This document shows, piece by piece, positions 23,167-35,300 of a DNA stretch of 64,000 nucleotides. The first letter of the stretch is position 1. Every line of letters begins with the position of its first letter. The notes beneath the pieces were generated by a model, which did not search any database, was not told where the DNA came from, and was given only the letters and a program-made list of their open reading frames with translations. The translations under genes were made by a program, and so were the position numbers. The DNA is taken from positions 22,584,635 to 22,648,634 of the forward strand of contig OX421967.1 of NCBI GenBank assembly GCA_949128115.1, in the 5' to 3' direction. The stretch is from Anaspis maculata. Taxonomy: Eukaryota; Arthropoda; Insecta; Coleoptera; Scraptiidae.

Positions 23167-23583
23167 TCCCTATCCCTATAATAAATCACATCCGCTCGAA
23201 TCTATTCAAGCCAAGTCGAGAACCATTCCTGTCGGGCCAACAGTACGACAACACGAAGAGCAGTCCAGTGTCAGCGGTTAGTAAAAAATAGAACCGAACG
23301 CGGCGAACGCTGCAACAGCTTATTCTTCAATTTCCTGGGACGACGCTGGTCACCCCAAGGTCAGACAAGACAACGTTACAGGCCTTCGTTACAACCACTG
23401 ATGCTATGAAGCAATTTCACTTCCATATGTGGTTCTGCGTTAGTTGTGTGTTGTGATCTAGGCGCGAGAATAGAAGTTTCACTTCAACAACAGATTTTCT
23501 AACACTGGTGCCAGAGCTCAACCATGTCTGAAACTGAGAAAGCGAGAGCCACATAACTAAACTCCAGACTACATCAAAATGTA
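23167..23583. other. No recognisable feature
   Basis: Open frames here run antisense into the following LTR and look like chance frames. Confidence 0.4.
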
Positions 23584-23587
23584 GTAC

Positions 23588-24287
23588 TGTGGTATTCTCT
23601 CTTGGTTTTTGTTTTCTTTGTAGGCTGGTATGCCTGAAGTTCATATACCGTCGTTGAAGGAACGTTCCTATCGTTTGCCAATGGAAGAGGGAGATGGCGC
23701 TGGGCGCGCTAGTTGGCGGGGGAATATAGACAGCCGTTGTAACGACGACACGTGAATTGTGCTGTGCTTCAGTGTGCGGTTTTTCCACCGGTTCCAAGGT
23801 GAGTTTTTCACTGATTATTGTATTTTGACTTCCACCCATCCACCAAATCATGCATGGTATTTCGATACATATTTTGTCGGCATAATTATTGTACTTAGCG
23901 CGACATTCGGCCACGTTGCTTGCTCTTTGCTCTCAACGCGCTTACATAACTCACAATTAATCTATAAATTCTAAATAATTCATAATGATTTTCCTTGTTT
24001 CATCCGTGTTCGTGTTTTGTTGTTCTTCATCCATGTTGTGTCATTTTATCACTGTCGGTTTATTGTTGTGAGGTGTTTTGAGAAAATAAACGGATTCATT
24101 CAAAACTATGCTTATGATTATTAATAAATGTTCATTTAACTTGTCTTTCTTTCGCGTTTCATTGGGGTACATTCTCATCTAGGGTTCAAGAGCTTACACA
24201 ACGTAGCTGAGAAATAAACAACGTTGGGGAAGAAAGGGGCAACGACGATCACTGCCAAACGTCGAAAAGTGGGTTACACTCACTACA
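23588..24287 (+). mobile_element. Solo LTR (BEL/Pao-like family)
   Basis: The 700-bp LTR starts TGTGGTATTC and ends TTACACTCACTACA. The flanking GTAC tetranucleotides (23584-23587 and 24288-24291) are identical. A longer copy lies at 28937-30474, where a BEL-like primer-binding region follows directly. Shared blocks include CACCAAATCATGCAT, TTGTTGTGAGGTGTTTTGAG and CAACGACGATCACTG. No internal region follows, so this copy is a solo LTR. Confidence 0.78.
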
Positions 24288-24291
24288 GTAC

Positions 24292-24769
24292 TTCAAAGAA
24301 CCGGCCTGAAGACATCACAAAGACTCAACAGGAAGACAAGAGAAGGATATCAATCCAGATGTCACAAGTCACAGAAAACTTGGTGGAAGGCAAAACTGGC
24401 AAATGAGGTCAAAAGCAGTAATAATTGAGCCAATTGAATCAACAAAATGAAGGATTACAACGCTAAGACAATACTTTTGACATTATTGGATCTATTGACA
24501 CAATAAAAAATTGATTTTGAATGGAAAAACATCATCACATGGCAGAATGCCATTGCACCCGTTCCAGTGTAAAATACCGTATGATCAAAAACTTTTTTGC
24601 TCTAGAGTGCTATGGTTTTTAGCGGATTTTCCATCTTGATGAAAATCGCTATTGCAACCGCTTTGTCCGTCCGTTCCTCGAACTCCTCCCAAACTAGACG
24701 CCCTAGCTTCCTAATTTTTTCGCTGTTACATAGCTGCCACTCCCAAAGGAGGGCTAGGCTATATCGAAT
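24292..24769. other. No gene; transition into satellite
   Basis: This is AT-rich DNA. From about 24600, words resembling the satellite unit begin to appear (CGCTATTGCAACCGC, CGCCGCC), but I cannot align full units here. Confidence 0.35.
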
Positions 24770-26420
24770 GTCGATATTGCGCCGCCAACATAGAGAAAAC
24801 CGCCCCCGACAAACTTGAAATAACATGATATTGCAATTTCTCCCAGACCTACTGCTCTGGTGTTCTCATTTTATGGATAATACATAGTTGCCACTTATAA
24901 ACGTGAGCCCAGAAACATTCCGCCTCCAATATGCGCCGCCGATATTAAAAAATCGCTAAAAACCGCCCCCAATCACTTTAAAATGAAAAACATAATTCCG
25001 AAGATATAGCGATCTAATTCTTTCGGTATATGAGCAGCTGACTAAAAATGGAAAAAAATAGGCTACTTTTGAATAGTCGCCGCCCCTAGATTCCTCCCCC
25101 AAACGACAAATAGTGCAACTTTCACAATTTTACTCATTGAGATGTTCTCTCAAACATTCAGAAACTGCCAACTCAAATTGTGCAACATTTGCTTAGCCGA
25201 ACGCTGCCGCTCCCACACGCCGCCCCCAAAGAAAGAGATAAATGAAAAACATGAACCCGAAGACATAACAATCCAAGTCTTTCGCTATATAGATAGCTGA
25301 CTAAAAATGGGAAAAGATAGGCTACTTGTGATATGGCGCCGCCTTCAGCTTCCGCCCCCCCCAAAAAAAAAGAGCAACTCTCAACTATTTAGACTGATTT
25401 AGATGTTGATGTTACCTCAAACATTCAGAAACTGTCAACTCAAACTGTGCAAGAGTTTCTTTGCCAAACTCTGCCGCTCCCACACGCCGCCCCCAAAGCA
25501 AGAGATAAATGTAAAACATAATCCTGAAGACATAGCGATCTAATTCTTTCGCTATATAGATAGCTTACTGAAAATGGGAAAAAATAAGCCACTTTTGATT
25601 AACCGCCGCCTCCAGCTCCCGCCCCCCAAACAAAAAAAAACAACTTTCACAATTTTTACTGATTGTCATATTTCCTTAAACATTCAGAAACTCCCAACTC
25701 AAACTGTGCAACAGTTACTTTGCCGAATGCTGCCGCTCGCCAAACGCTGCCCTTAAAGTGAAAGATAAATAAAAAACACAAACCCAAAGACATAACGATA
25801 TAATTCTTCCGCTATATGGATAGCTGACTGAAAATGGAAAAGTATAGGCTACTTTTGATATGGTGCCGCCTCCAGCTTACGCCCCCAAAAGAAAAAAGTG
25901 CAACTTCCAACAATTTTCACTGATTTGGATGTTAATGTTACCCCAAACATAGATAAACTCCCAGCTCAAACTGTGCAAGAATTTCTTTGCCAAACTCTGC
26001 CGCTCCCACACGCCGCCCCCAAAGTAAGAGATGAATGTAAAACATAAACCTGAAGATTAACGATCCAATTCTTTCGCTATTTGTATAGATGACTAAAAAT
26101 GGGAAGAAATTGGTCACTTTTGATTAGTCGCCGCCTCCAGCTCCTGCCCCCAAACAAAAAGAATGAAACTTTCATAATTTTCACTGATTTGTCATATTTC
26201 CTTACACATTCGGAAGCCCCCAACTCAAACTGTGCATTAGTTACTTTCCCGAATGCTGCCGCCCCCACACGCTGCCCTCAAAGTAAGAGATGAATGAAAA
26301 ACATAAACCCGAAGACATAACGATCTAATTCTTTCGCTATATAGGTAGCCGACTAAAAATGGGAAAGAATAGGCTACTGTTGATTAGTGGCTGCTCCCAG
26401 CTTTCGCCTCCAAACAAAAA
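24770..26420 (+). repeat. Satellite of ~265-bp units in alternating two-type order
   Basis: The landmark CACGCCGCCCCCAAAG or its variant starts near 25216, 25483, 25742, 26009 and 26268, so spacings alternate 267, 259, 267, 259. Units of type 1 contain TGCAAGAGTTTCTTTGCC and end with CGCCGCCCCCAAAG. Units of type 2 contain GTCATATTTCCTTA and end CGCTGCCCT..AAAG. Each unit carries CAACTCAAACTGTGCA, ATTCTTTCGCTATAT and TAGGCTACTTTTGAT. Earlier units (24770-25215) are more diverged. This is a small higher-order array with a dimer of about 526 bp. The open frames inside it reflect unit length only. Confidence 0.85.
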
Positions 26421-28936
26421 AATATTGATGATTGAAAGAATTTTCATTCAAATCTGTTTCATTGACAAGTACCCCATTCTGATAACAAAAAATCACAATG
26501 AGTTTCGACTGAAGAGAGTGGGCAAAGAATGATGTTTCTCCTTCAACCAAATTTCTTCACATTCATAATATGCCTCTTTAAGAAAATGCGCTACTGAGAC
26601 TCACCACGCACGTGAAGGCATACTCACTTGTTTATTCCTTTTTCAATTATGTTGGTAGTACCGCATTAAACTTCCAAGTGACATTTGCATTTTGATAACC
26701 TCCTTGGCATTTCATCAGTGTGCGCAGTGACGTTGACATTCAATAATCTATTTGATCAATATGGCCAACCTTTGATAAGTGAAATTATAATTTCATAGCA
26801 CTTTGGATGAAAAAAGTTTTTGATCATACCGGTATTTAAGTTATTTGACCAACTTCAACTGACCAGACCTCACCCACTGGCATGCGTATCGTTCCCAGTA
26901 ATAAACCTAAATTGCAAACAAACGTTCCCACAACACAAACAACATCAAGCTTGCAACATTTCCATGGCAATTCGTCCATCACCAGTCTCTGCGTCAACTT
27001 ACTTAACTTCACTGCGCCTTTGGCGCAACGGAGCAAGTGACAGCGACGCGGCGGAAAGCACGGAAGCTGGATGAGACAACTTTGATTACTAATTTATTGA
27101 CTAAAATAATACGGAAAAATCGAACATCATGAAAACCTGACAAAAAACTCGATACCTGCCACAGCGAGATTCGAAATATCGCAACTGCAACTAACTACAG
27201 TCTTAGTGACAAATCAACAAGAGGCATCAATCAGTGTTTTCCCCCACTCGATTTCCAGCGTTTATTTGAAATCACTGCGGATCCTTCCACACATTGTTTC
27301 GCACAAAAGACTGCACACCGAGAAGATTAACCCGCCCAGTTTCGAACGTCTGTCATTTATCCTGTCGCAGTAAATGTCAAAGACAAAGGTCTAATCAAGT
27401 GGAGAAAGACTCTTCCCGGCTGCTCGGGAGTTCACAATTCTCGGTGCTTCCGTTCCTCGTTCCCCCTTCCATCATCGAGTAGTAGGTAGCAGCACGCGAC
27501 CGTTGCGCCCTCTTCTTTTTATTATCATCATTTACGTCGCTTTCCGTGGGGGGTGGTGTATGCTGGGGTGTTCTCCAATCTCCCCCTTTTTTTTCTGGCA
27601 TTCCTCTCGTGATCTCCGCGCGAGCTGGAGTGTCGAATTAATTCTTCAATACGAATCATTTTTCGGTCTTTGTACTCCCCTTTCCTCTCATCCTGACGTT
27701 GCGAGTATGTCATTTATAAAAATGTGGAGAGGCGACAAGGTTTCGCTAACCAGCCACCAGCCTGCTCAAACTAGAGAGCGCTGCTTCACTGCTTCAATCC
27801 AAATTTCATTTGTTCCATTCAATGGGAGTATCAAATAGGATACTAGAACAAATAGGAACTAAAACTTCTCGCATTGTTCCCGATTAGAACAATAGGTGGT
27901 AGGTTTCGCGGCAGGCGAAAACGTGCTCGTTTCAAGGTCGCGGGGATGGGGATGTTATTCCCCTCGAACATGTGTATTCAAGTGAATTCATGCGGATTTT
28001 CCGGAACGTATTCCGGTGAATGAAAACGTACACGTTTGGAGATGTCACAGAAATATACCTACCGATACGCACATACGAGGTATGTACAAAGAAGCACCTG
28101 AAGCTCCGTCGAGAAAAATCTCGCCACTCGAATCTGCAGGTACTTTTAGAAATTAAACAGGTAAAGCGCAAGGTACACACGACCTTTCATCCCTCGGGAC
28201 GCAGGGAGCACTGCCGACTCGGATCTTCACGGCTTTTGTGTGTCAAGTGTGTACAAAATACGCAACTTTGCCCCGTTTCTCGTTTTTTGTAGGGCTTCGC
28301 TCCTGCATCACGGAAAGCTGTGATTACAGAGGATGGCAGTGGTGCCCCACTACATTGGGAACAAAAGAGGAGCCATGTACTTTGTGCAAGCGCTTTTAAA
28401 CGCGTGCATGTGAAAGGGCTTGTGACAGTTATTAACATAAAAGCTCATTCCGTACGAGATATCTGCCGTTGAAATACAGAGAAAGGTTGGAATCCGATTT
28501 CTGCATCGGAATGTCGGTTTCACAATGCTTTTTCTAGAACTTTTGTGGTGGTCAAAAAAAAGGTGGTTAAAAGACTGTTGCAGTTCAACGAGGTTTTCAA
28601 CCTCTGTTACATTTCGGTGGGGGTTTACTCAAGAATACAAGTATACGTTTGAGAGCTCCTGGAACTTGACTTCTATTAGAAAGTCTGGCAAAGAGCTGAT
28701 GGACAACGCGTTTCAGAAAAGTCGGGGACTCCTTCAGGAAGGCCGAAGTTGAGCACGAGCAGTGCACTTCTTTGACGACGGAAAGCTTTGGATAGGGTTC
28801 GACCAAATCCGACTTGAGCAAGATCCGCTCAAACAATCAGGAGAAAGGGCTTTGAATCTATGAAAGAACGGTTCCCGACTGCTGCTGGTTTGATCAACCA
28901 CGACCTTGCCAAATCTGTTTTCTGTGAATAGAAGGC
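26421..28936. other. No recognisable gene
   Basis: A copy of the CAACTGACCAGACCTCACCC core lies near 26856. Several frames of 60-110 codons overlap on both strands without family motifs. I cannot support a gene or repeat here. Confidence 0.35.
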
Positions 28937-30474
28937 TGTGGTATTCCCCCTTTGTTTTGTTTGTACGTTGGTACTTGAAGTAGGTACGGTCGTTGACGTT
29001 CGTAGCGTTTGCCGATTGGAGAAGGAGATGACGCTGGCGCGCGAGCGGCAGCCGCAGACGGAGAAGAGAACCAGCTGTGGTGAGGAACACGTGATTTTCA
29101 GTGCAACAATAGTGCGTCGTTTCCACAATTTTAAGGTCGGTCTTTCTTTGATTATTGTATCGTAACTTTGGCTTCCACCTACTCACCAAATCATGCATTT
29201 CGATACCTATTTTGTCCGCAAAATTATTGTACATAACACGAAATTCTTTGTTCTTTTTGTTCTCAACGGGCTTGCATAACCCGCAGTTTTTTCCCTTTGA
29301 AATCAAGGTGCTTTGCACTGCTTTGAATTTTATGCAATTCATCTACTCCCAAATGATCTCAATGTTGATGGCAAAGACCGTAATCTAGTGTGTGTGCACT
29401 TTGCGCACTCATGACGTGGCCTCGGGCCATTGCGCTGTCGCGCGTATTTCGAGATTTCATCATTGCTTCTTTTTCACAAGTAACGTCACAAACAGTGAGA
29501 TGACAAAAAAAACCTCTGCTACGCCAAAATCAGCCGCTAAGTAGAGAACAGTACTTTTAATGATTCATTCACATTTCATTGTTCATTGTCGGGTTATACA
29601 TTAAAGTAAAGGAAGGAAAGAGAGACTTGGTGCTTCTCCGTGTCCTGGGGGGGGGTCCACCACTTGTATGAATCTGTCTTGTTGAGTCTACTTACCTTTT
29701 CTTATTTGGGGGGAATTATGTAAAACGACGAAGAGAGGGCCATTGGTTGGCTCGAGTTGATTTTTTTGTATTTACTGTTATTTACTGTATGTGATTACTG
29801 TTTACTAACCATTGTTCTGTTTAGTATGTAAGTATGGTAAGAGGTTCAAGCACTGATTCACGCTGACTCGATCAATGCATTACTGAAGTGACTTCTCTGT
29901 CACTTCATCATGACTCATTCACACTTGACTTTTGTTTAGATCATTTGGGGCGGCATTTTCCAGCAATCAACCAGGCAATACGCAGGGGTTTCTTTGACAT
30001 GTTCTTCCCATGTGTGCCTGTCAGCGAACACGTCACTTTTTCTTTGCGATTAAACTGACAGTTTGACATGTTTCATGATTTCTTGTTTTGTTTTGCTTAT
30101 CTGATTTTCTGTTCATTTATTATTGTAAATTCCTGCATTGTCTAAATAATTTGTTATGTCTTCTCTTGTTTCATTTGTGTTTGTGTTTTGATGTTCCTTA
30201 TTCATGTTGTCATTTTATCACTGTCAATTTATTGTTGTGAGGTGTTTTGAGAAAAGAAACAAATTCATTGAAAACTTTGCTAATTGATTTTCAATAAACA
30301 TTCATTTTGCTTGCATTCCATTCGCGTTTCATTCAAGAATCAAACCTCATCCCCAACGACACATTCTTATCTCGAGTAAGAACTCAACGCAACGTAAGTA
30401 AAAGGTAAACAACGTTGGGAAGGGAAGGGACAACGACGATCACTGTCAACATCGCAAAAGAGGGTTACACTACA
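28937..30474 (+). mobile_element. Longer LTR of the 23588-24287 family, with internal insertion
   Basis: It starts TGTGGTATTCC and ends GGGTTACACTACA. The 5' part (to about 29285) and the 3' part (from about 30110) align with the 700-bp solo LTR. The ~0.8 kb between them is absent from that copy, so it is an insertion here or a deletion there. The motif TGGTGCCGTGACCAGGAT follows 4 bp after the LTR end, so this is a 5' LTR with the start of an internal region. Confidence 0.7.
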
Positions 30475-30478
30475 GAAA

Positions 30479-30496
30479 TGGTGCCGTGACCAGGAT
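30479..30496 (+). other. Primer-binding-like region after the LTR
   Basis: TGGTGCCGTGACCAGGAT begins 4 bp after the LTR end. BEL/Pao elements commonly show TGG-GCCGTGACCAGGAT just inside their 5' LTR; I am relying on memory of that family. The internal region is lost about 40 bp later, where a tRNA-like sequence begins. Confidence 0.5.
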
Positions 30497-30530
30497 ATAC
30501 TACAAGGCTCATGCGATAATGGCTCATGAG

Positions 30531-30610
30531 GAGCGGTGGTGGCCGAGTGGTACAGGTGATGGCAAGCCAAACCAGTCGCGCTGCCCTGTGTGGGTTCGAA
30601 TTTGTTTTTT
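30531..30610 (+). repeat. tRNA-like sequence, probable SINE head
   Basis: A pol III A box (TGGCCGAGTGG, 30540-30550) and B box (GGTTCGAATTT, 30593-30603) are spaced as in a tRNA of the Ser/Leu type. The acceptor stem does not pair well and the B box end deviates from the tRNA consensus. It runs into a T-rich stretch, so I read it as the head of a tRNA-derived SINE or a tRNA pseudogene. I do not see a second copy in the window. Confidence 0.5.
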
Positions 30611-32084
30611 TGTTGGAGCGCAACCACGGCATTTATTTTGATTAAAAAAAGTTTCTTTCCAGAAACGTCACTGTGCCAAGTGGCATGTTCTACACATAAA
30701 GTGCAGGTTGCTTCCGCCTACTGTCCGAATCGGGGTCCAAATATAGTTAATATTGCATTTTTCAATGCTCTCCACTTCTTCCCCGTCTTTTATGGGACAG
30801 CTAGACATATCTCACCAATTTTTCTCAGCATTACTGTTAACATCAGATTGCATCAAATTATTTCCATGCCAATTCGTACCTCTCACGGCAATAGATTTTC
30901 CTCAAGAGGCATTCGATGACGACGAAACTTTGTATATTTTTGCAATTTTCACACAAAAATGGTATGTACATCTTTTGTTTGATCAGCTGCCTGAGACAAA
31001 CGTCTAAACTGATGATAATAAATTTTTGTGACTTACTTGACAAAATGTGGCATAAGAGTGTCTAACATAATTCTTCCTTTTATTGACCACATTAGCCATC
31101 ATGAGCAAAGAAAGTCTGTAAAATCAAGAACAACTGGAATGGCATAATTTATTTTACGAGAAGGCAGTTCTGAATGTCGAGGTAACTTTTCTTGTGGTAA
31201 AATTATGATACCTCACCAACCTTATAATAATTACCAGTCACTTCTTCAATTACTCTGCGAATAGTTAACGCAAGATGGCTACCGGAAGGAGAAAAAACTG
31301 GAATGTCTTTTTTTCTGGAAATATTTAGTTGGCCTATACACTGGCGGTAGAATTATAGGTAAATCATTCTCAATTTATTACATCACTGAATAAAGAACTA
31401 CCAAGTTTCACTCTTATACTTTGAAAATTCATTAAATTACTTGAAAATTAAATTTTTATGAAAAAAAAAACAAGTTTTTCAGGATATTTCAGGGATGCTT
31501 CAGGATTTTCAAAAATTGTTTGATGAAATTTCATTGGCATGAACCCCGGAAGATATATGAGTTACCACTTTTCCTTCTTCTTTTTCCTTCTTCACCTTGC
31601 AAACATAGTCTGCACGTCTGCCGCTGATGTCTACACTTCTGAATCGAAAGATTAGAGTTCATGGAACAATTATACCAAGTGGCATGTTTTAACTATAAAA
31701 TGCAGGGTGGTTTCAACTAATGTCCGGACTAACGCTTGTCCGCATCTTGTGAAACTCGTTGAAGATTCGGAAACTCGTGTCCCCCACGTGTCCCCATGTC
31801 GTGTTGCGTAAGTACGTGATAATATATGGATGCTCTAATAATGGCTCAATCAGCCAATAAGCACTTATCACAAAATTAATAAGAGAATGGAAGCATTTCC
31901 CGTATTTTATCTTCATCTTAAACACTCAATAATCAACGTTTCCTGTATAAAGCTCCATGCTGCATTGAAACTCACCTGACAGGCAATTTCTCCTCACTGT
32001 AGGGGTATCTGGCCTGCCTTATTCCTAATATCGAAATAGTAGACCTTGAGGTTGGAAAAGTTCCAGTATTTGATAAAGCAGTGA
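30611..32084. other. No gene; two related short repeat halves
   Basis: CCAAGTGGCATGTT...TGCAGG...CTGTCCGAAT (about 30677-30735) and CCAAGTGGCATGTT...TGCAGG...TGTCCGGACTA (about 31678-31730) are direct copies of one half of the TAGTCCGGAC MITE family. The rest is unassigned AT-rich DNA. Confidence 0.4.
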
Positions 32085-32098
32085 TCAATCACGAATTT
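32085..32098. repeat. LINE target-site duplication, 3' copy
   Basis: TCAATCACGAATTT is identical to 38281-38294 at the other end of the LINE. Fourteen exact bases bounding a LINE 3' tail on one side and its 5' UTR on the other mark a target-primed insertion. Confidence 0.9.
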
Positions 32099-32312
32099 GA
32101 AATTGAAATTGAAATATTGAAATTGAAATTGAAATATATTTATTGTTCTTTCAACTTAAATTGTTATGAACAAGGAAAGGTTATAATAGGTAACAGAAAT
32201 AATCATTGATGGTTTAAGTACTAAAATAAAATAAATAATGATGCCTTAATATCTAATAATAATAATCACAATTTAACTAAAAAAAAATCCCAGAATATTC
32301 TTGCGCTGTAGC

Positions 32313-35300
32313 TCACTCATCTACAATGAAAGACCTGAGTCTCACAGCCTCTCTTAAAAAATTATAAATTATCCTGCAATTTGCAGCTGTCAGTTTCTGA
32401 AAGATGGTTTCACAGTCACTGTTCACCCGCAGGAGCCGGTGTCTCAGACCTTGGTACATCGGGCAGAAAAAAAGAATGTGCTTGATTGATTCGTCCTGCT
32501 GTAAGTTGCAAATCGTGCATTTTTCAGAAAGCTGGATTTTATAATTCATGCCATTAATGTAGAGCTTCAAGTAGGAGGAATTGCAAGTTCTAAGCTGAAT
32601 CATACATTTTTTGAGTGCCAATGGTATACTGTGGAAGAGATAAAAGTCCTCGCCAAACTTGAACGGATCGCCAACTATATAATGTTTGAAATCAGGAACA
32701 AAGGTGCTCAGCAGTAATCGATTCCAGTCACACATCCTATTTTGATTATCTATTGTTTCCATGATAGTTTCAATAGTGTCTAAGTTTATTTCCCTGATGT
32801 TAAAACTGATATTGTAGTTTGTGTACAAAACGCTTTTGAGTTGTGAAAACCAGTTCAGTTTCATGACATTACCGTTGGTGTTATCCAAGTCGATCAATCT
32901 CTTTAAAGCAATCGCGGGGTATCGCTGGTCGTCCAAAACCAGGGTTCTCTTTAGAAAGTTCAGCGCGTATCTGATCAAAAGCGAACTTAATTTAGGTAGT
33001 TTGAATTCTGCTCTTAAGATGTATCCTGGAGTGGATCTTTGCAGATAAAAAACGTTCTTTATGAAATTATCTTGTATCCTTTCCATTTCGTCCACATATC
33101 GAAGGGCCCAAATTGCTCCTGCATATGTGAATGTTGGAACAACCACTGTGTAGTACAATTTGAAAATGGTGCCTATGTTGTTGATCGCCTTTGAATTTAC
33201 TAGGTTCGAAATGCAACTGGAGCTAATTCTTGATTTTTGTGCCCGGTCTTCAAAAGTGTTCCTAAAAAGTCCGTTATAAAAAAATTTCACCCCCAGATAT
33301 GTGTACTCATTTACCACCTCTATTCGCGCTGAACGATAAAAAAATTTCTCCTGGGATCGATAAACATTACTTTTTCTGAACACTACGATTTTGGTTTTGT
33401 CAGTATTCACTTCAAGGTCCAGCGATTCACAAAACTCCTCCAGAGTCTTAAGGATATTTTTCAGCTGTTGTGGCGAGTCTGCTAACATTACCAAGTCGTC
33501 AGCATACAGTAGGGTTAAGATGTTTGTGAGCCCATCCAGGGCAATGCCGGTTGAGCCCCTCTTTTGAAAAAATGGTTCAATTTCATTGAGTAATAGTGAA
33601 AAAAGTAAAGGGCTCAGTGGATCACCCTGGAGAACGCCCCTTGTAATCCCAATCGAGTCAGTGTTGCCCAGTCTATCTTGCAAAGTTATTTGTGCATTTT
33701 TATAGATTGATTGAATGATACGAATTATTTTGGTACTAATGCCACACTCATGCAATTTTTCCCATAGCACCGAATGATTGACTGAATCAAACGCTCTTTT
33801 GAAATCCACAAAGAGCGCAAAGACTTTCCTCTTTGGCAGACGAATGTGATTATTAATTATTGTTGACAATACAAATATGTTATCTGAGCAACTGCGGTTT
33901 TTACGGAAGCCTGCTTGATTTTCAGGCAGGTGATTTTCACTTTCCACCATGAGTATTAGCCGATCTTTCAGGATGTTCGTGAAAAGCTTCGCAATATGAT
34001 TGATCAACGCTATGCTTCGGTAATTTTCTGGTTTTGAAGCATCTCCTTTTTTGTGCAAATGAAACATTTTCACGTTGGACCAAGACAATGGAGTTTTTTC
34101 ACTCGCCATAACCTGATTGAAAAGTTTTAAAACGTACCGTATCCAGTCATTACTCAAATTCCGATAAAATTCAATTGATAAGCCATCCTGACCTGCCGCC
34201 TTATTACTCTTCAAGTACATTAATGAATTGTTAAGTTCTAATATGGTTATTTCTTTATCTAAGAGAGGGTGTTGCGTGCATATTATTGAGTTACTCTGAG
34301 GTAGCACAATAATATTGTTATAATCACCAATATGATAAAAAGACCTATAAAAATCTGCCCACGTTGATAGAGCTATCTGGGAATTTCTTCTGTCGTTCTT
34401 GAAATTATTCAGTTTAGAAAATGTTTCCCAGAAGATACGCGGCGTGTTCACAAAGTTGAGGCCATTTGTAATGTCTGCATGATACTGACTCTTTTTCTGC
34501 TTTACAACATTTCTGTACTCTTTTTTCGTTTTATTGTACTCTGCAAAGACCTTTGATTCAAAATTATTTTTCTTCAGCTTTTTGAATGTTTTTATCACTT
34601 CCTTTTTACATCTAAGGCATTCCTTATCGAACCATGGCTTTGACTGTTTCAACTCTTTCGCAAGTCCTCCCACCCGTTTGCTTTTCTTGAGATTGAGAAA
34701 ACTTGACACCTCTTTGACTGCTTCAATCAAATTACAGGCGTTTTCTTCAAGGTTTTCATTACTGAAATTATGCACTCTATAGGACTGTCCACTGACATTA
34801 TTGTATGCTACGCTTTTATCGGTTTCCCATTTGTAGATGTCCCTTGTAACACTAGGTAATGTTGACTCATTTTTGGTAAGCACGTTATTATCAAAATCCA
34901 AACGCAAACAGCAAGGCAAATGATCAGAATCGTGAGTAAAACCATCTATATAAAAATCGTTTATCATATTCAGAGCATTGACGTTAGCCCAGACCAAGTC
35001 TATAACACTACCTCCCGCTCGACCCAGACATGTGAACTCACCTCGCTGATCAGAAATTGTTCGCCCATTGAGAACTGTGAATCCCATATCCTCCATCGCT
35101 CCAACGAGCTTGTTGCCACGAGGGTTTGTTTTCTTGTCGAGTGATTCTCGCTTCCGTGTAAAATTATCTAGAAACATTTCTTCTTCCCCTTCGTCTAACA
35201 AAAAGCTGTTCAATTCCCCAATTCTGGCGTTAAAATCACCTAAGACAAAAAATTTATCATTAGGGTACATCTGGTACGTATCAGTGACTATATCTTGAAC

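Noticed and set aside
28734..29342. A 202-codon minus-strand frame (and the similar 165-codon frame at 23417-23914)
   Set aside because: Both run antisense through the same LTR family. They reflect LTR sequence, with no known protein similarity that I can see.
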